Under the pieces are notes generated by a model. It did not search any database and had not been told where the DNA came from. It saw only the letters and a list, made by a program, of their open reading frames with translations. 5,060 bases of DNA, from the NCBI GenBank assembly GCA_023379345.1, contig JAMCUV010000067.1, positions 1-5,060 of the forward strand, written 5' to 3'. This stretch comes from Thermoplasmatota archaeon (GTDB lineage: Archaea; Thermoplasmatota; Thermoplasmata; Thermoplasmatales; Thermoplasmataceae). The number at the start of each line of letters is the position of its first letter. Positions within the stretch are counted from its first letter, which is position 1. A program made the position numbers and the translations under genes. This document shows, piece by piece, positions 4,289 to 5,060 of the stretch.

Positions 4289-5060
4289 TTGACTGGTGGA
4301 AACGACCGTAACATAATCATAACAGAGAAGGCTGATGCTGCAAGAAGGATCGCGTACATCCTATCCAACGGGGAATCAAAGCAAAAGAGGAGCAAAGGCC
4401 TCAACTACATAGAGTTCCAGGATGATGGCGGCACGAATATTGTCATCCCTTTAAGCGGGCACATAGTTGAACTGGACTTCCCTCCGTCCATGAAGGACTG
4501 GAAATCAGTGAGCCTGGAGAAACTCATCGATGCTGAGATCACAAGAAATGTAACAAACAAGAATGCCTTTAATTCCCTGGTCTCATTGAGCGACAGGGCA
4601 TGGCGCATAATCATTGCCACCGACTTCGACAGGGAAGGTGAGCTCATAGGGTCGGAAGCCCTTGATATTATACGCACAAACGTCCTTGACAAGATAAAAC
4701 TTGATCCTGAGATCAGGCGAGCCAGATTCAGCGCACTGACACCGGAGGAGATAAGGAAAGCATTCTCGGATCTTACGGGGCTTGATAGCAACCTTGCCCA
4801 GTCAGCGGCTGCAAGGGAGGAAATAGATCTTTACTGGGGAGCGGTCCTGACACGTTTCTTTTCCATAACGTCAGGCAGGATGGGTAAGAATTTCATTTCC
4901 ATCGGAAGGGTCCAGACACCCACTCTTGTCCTCGTGGTCAGAAGAGAGCTGGAAATCAGGGACTTCCAGAAAAAACCATACTGGATTATCAACATACTGC
5001 TCAACAGGAAGAAGGATTTCACCGCAACATACAGTGATGGCCCCATATGGGAGAAGGACA
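4289..5060 (+). CDS. topA: DNA topoisomerase I, type IA (3' partial)
   Basis: The first 257 residues of an archaeal type IA topoisomerase are present. The enzyme relaxes negatively supercoiled DNA by single-strand passage. The Toprim domain begins NIIITEKADAARRIAYILS, with the catalytic Glu at 13, and continues with IPLSGHIVELDFP and the metal-binding ATDFDREGELIG (D112, D114, E116/E118). FSALTPEEIRKAF, then NLAQSAAAREEIDLYWGAVLTRF and GRVQTPTLVLVVRRELEIR, are standard core motifs. The active-site Tyr and any C-terminal zinc fingers lie beyond the window. The start is taken as TTG 4289 because TGA at 4280-4282 closes the frame upstream and no ATG or GTG precedes the catalytic Glu. GAGAGGT lies 10 bases upstream. 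This leaves a short N-terminal extension of about 8 residues. A 27-codon upstream frame overlaps the start. Confidence 0.93.
   Translation, partial: MTGGNDRNIIITEKADAARRIAYILSNGESKQKRSKGLNYIEFQDDGGTNIVIPLSGHIVELDFPPSMKDWKSVSLEKLIDAEITRNVTNKNAFNSLVSLSDRAWRIIIATDFDREGELIGSEALDIIRTNVLDKIKLDPEIRRARFSALTPEEIRKAFSDLTGLDSNLAQSAAAREEIDLYWGAVLTRFFSITSGRMGKNFISIGRVQTPTLVLVVRRELEIRDFQKKPYWIINILLNRKKDFTATYSDGPIWEKD

Noticed and set aside
4405..4791. 128-codon open frame on the minus strand
   Set aside because: It lies wholly opposite topA, whose Toprim motifs are unmistakable; the predicted product is Ser/Arg-rich with no motif.

Overview
The window looks like a piece of a euryarchaeal chromosome, most likely from a Thermoplasmatales-type organism (this placement is inference). 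Three things support an archaeon. There is a DRG-family GTPase with a C-terminal TGS domain, a HemK2/Mtq2-type glutamine methyltransferase, and an archaeal-style topoisomerase I. Several genes have a TATA-like box about 25-30 bases before the start codon and no ribosome binding site, the pattern of leaderless archaeal transcripts. Base composition is roughly balanced, coding density is high, and there is no sign of a large mobile island.

Layout from left to right. Bases 1-194 (+) hold the C-terminal ACT domain of a protein cut by the window edge, probably threonine dehydratase. It converges with, and overlaps by 8 bases, an acylphosphatase gene (187-459, -). That gene sits directly behind a DRG GTPase gene (468-1553, -), and its ribosome binding site shares bases with the GTPase stop codon. 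Next comes a PadR-type winged-helix regulator (1616-1969, -), divergent from a 420-residue major facilitator transporter of the fosmidomycin-resistance-like type (2012-3274, +). A HemK2-like protein methyltransferase (3316-3906, -) converges on the transporter. A 382-base gene-poor interval (3907-4288) follows, with a split direct repeat and two hairpins. The window ends inside topA (4289 onward, +), which appears to start at TTG.

The PadR and transporter genes form the one clear regulatory unit. Only 42 bases separate their start codons. Each gene's TATA box lies inside the other's core promoter, and an imperfect inverted repeat fills the gap. This suggests a regulator that controls itself and a divergent exporter. 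The other genes are mostly housekeeping: translation (DRG GTPase, release-factor methylation), DNA topology (topA) and amino-acid metabolism (ACT protein). I see no clearly new multi-gene system. The most interesting points are the interlocked promoter, the repeat-flanked interval before topA and the non-ATG start of topA with its overlapping upstream ORF.
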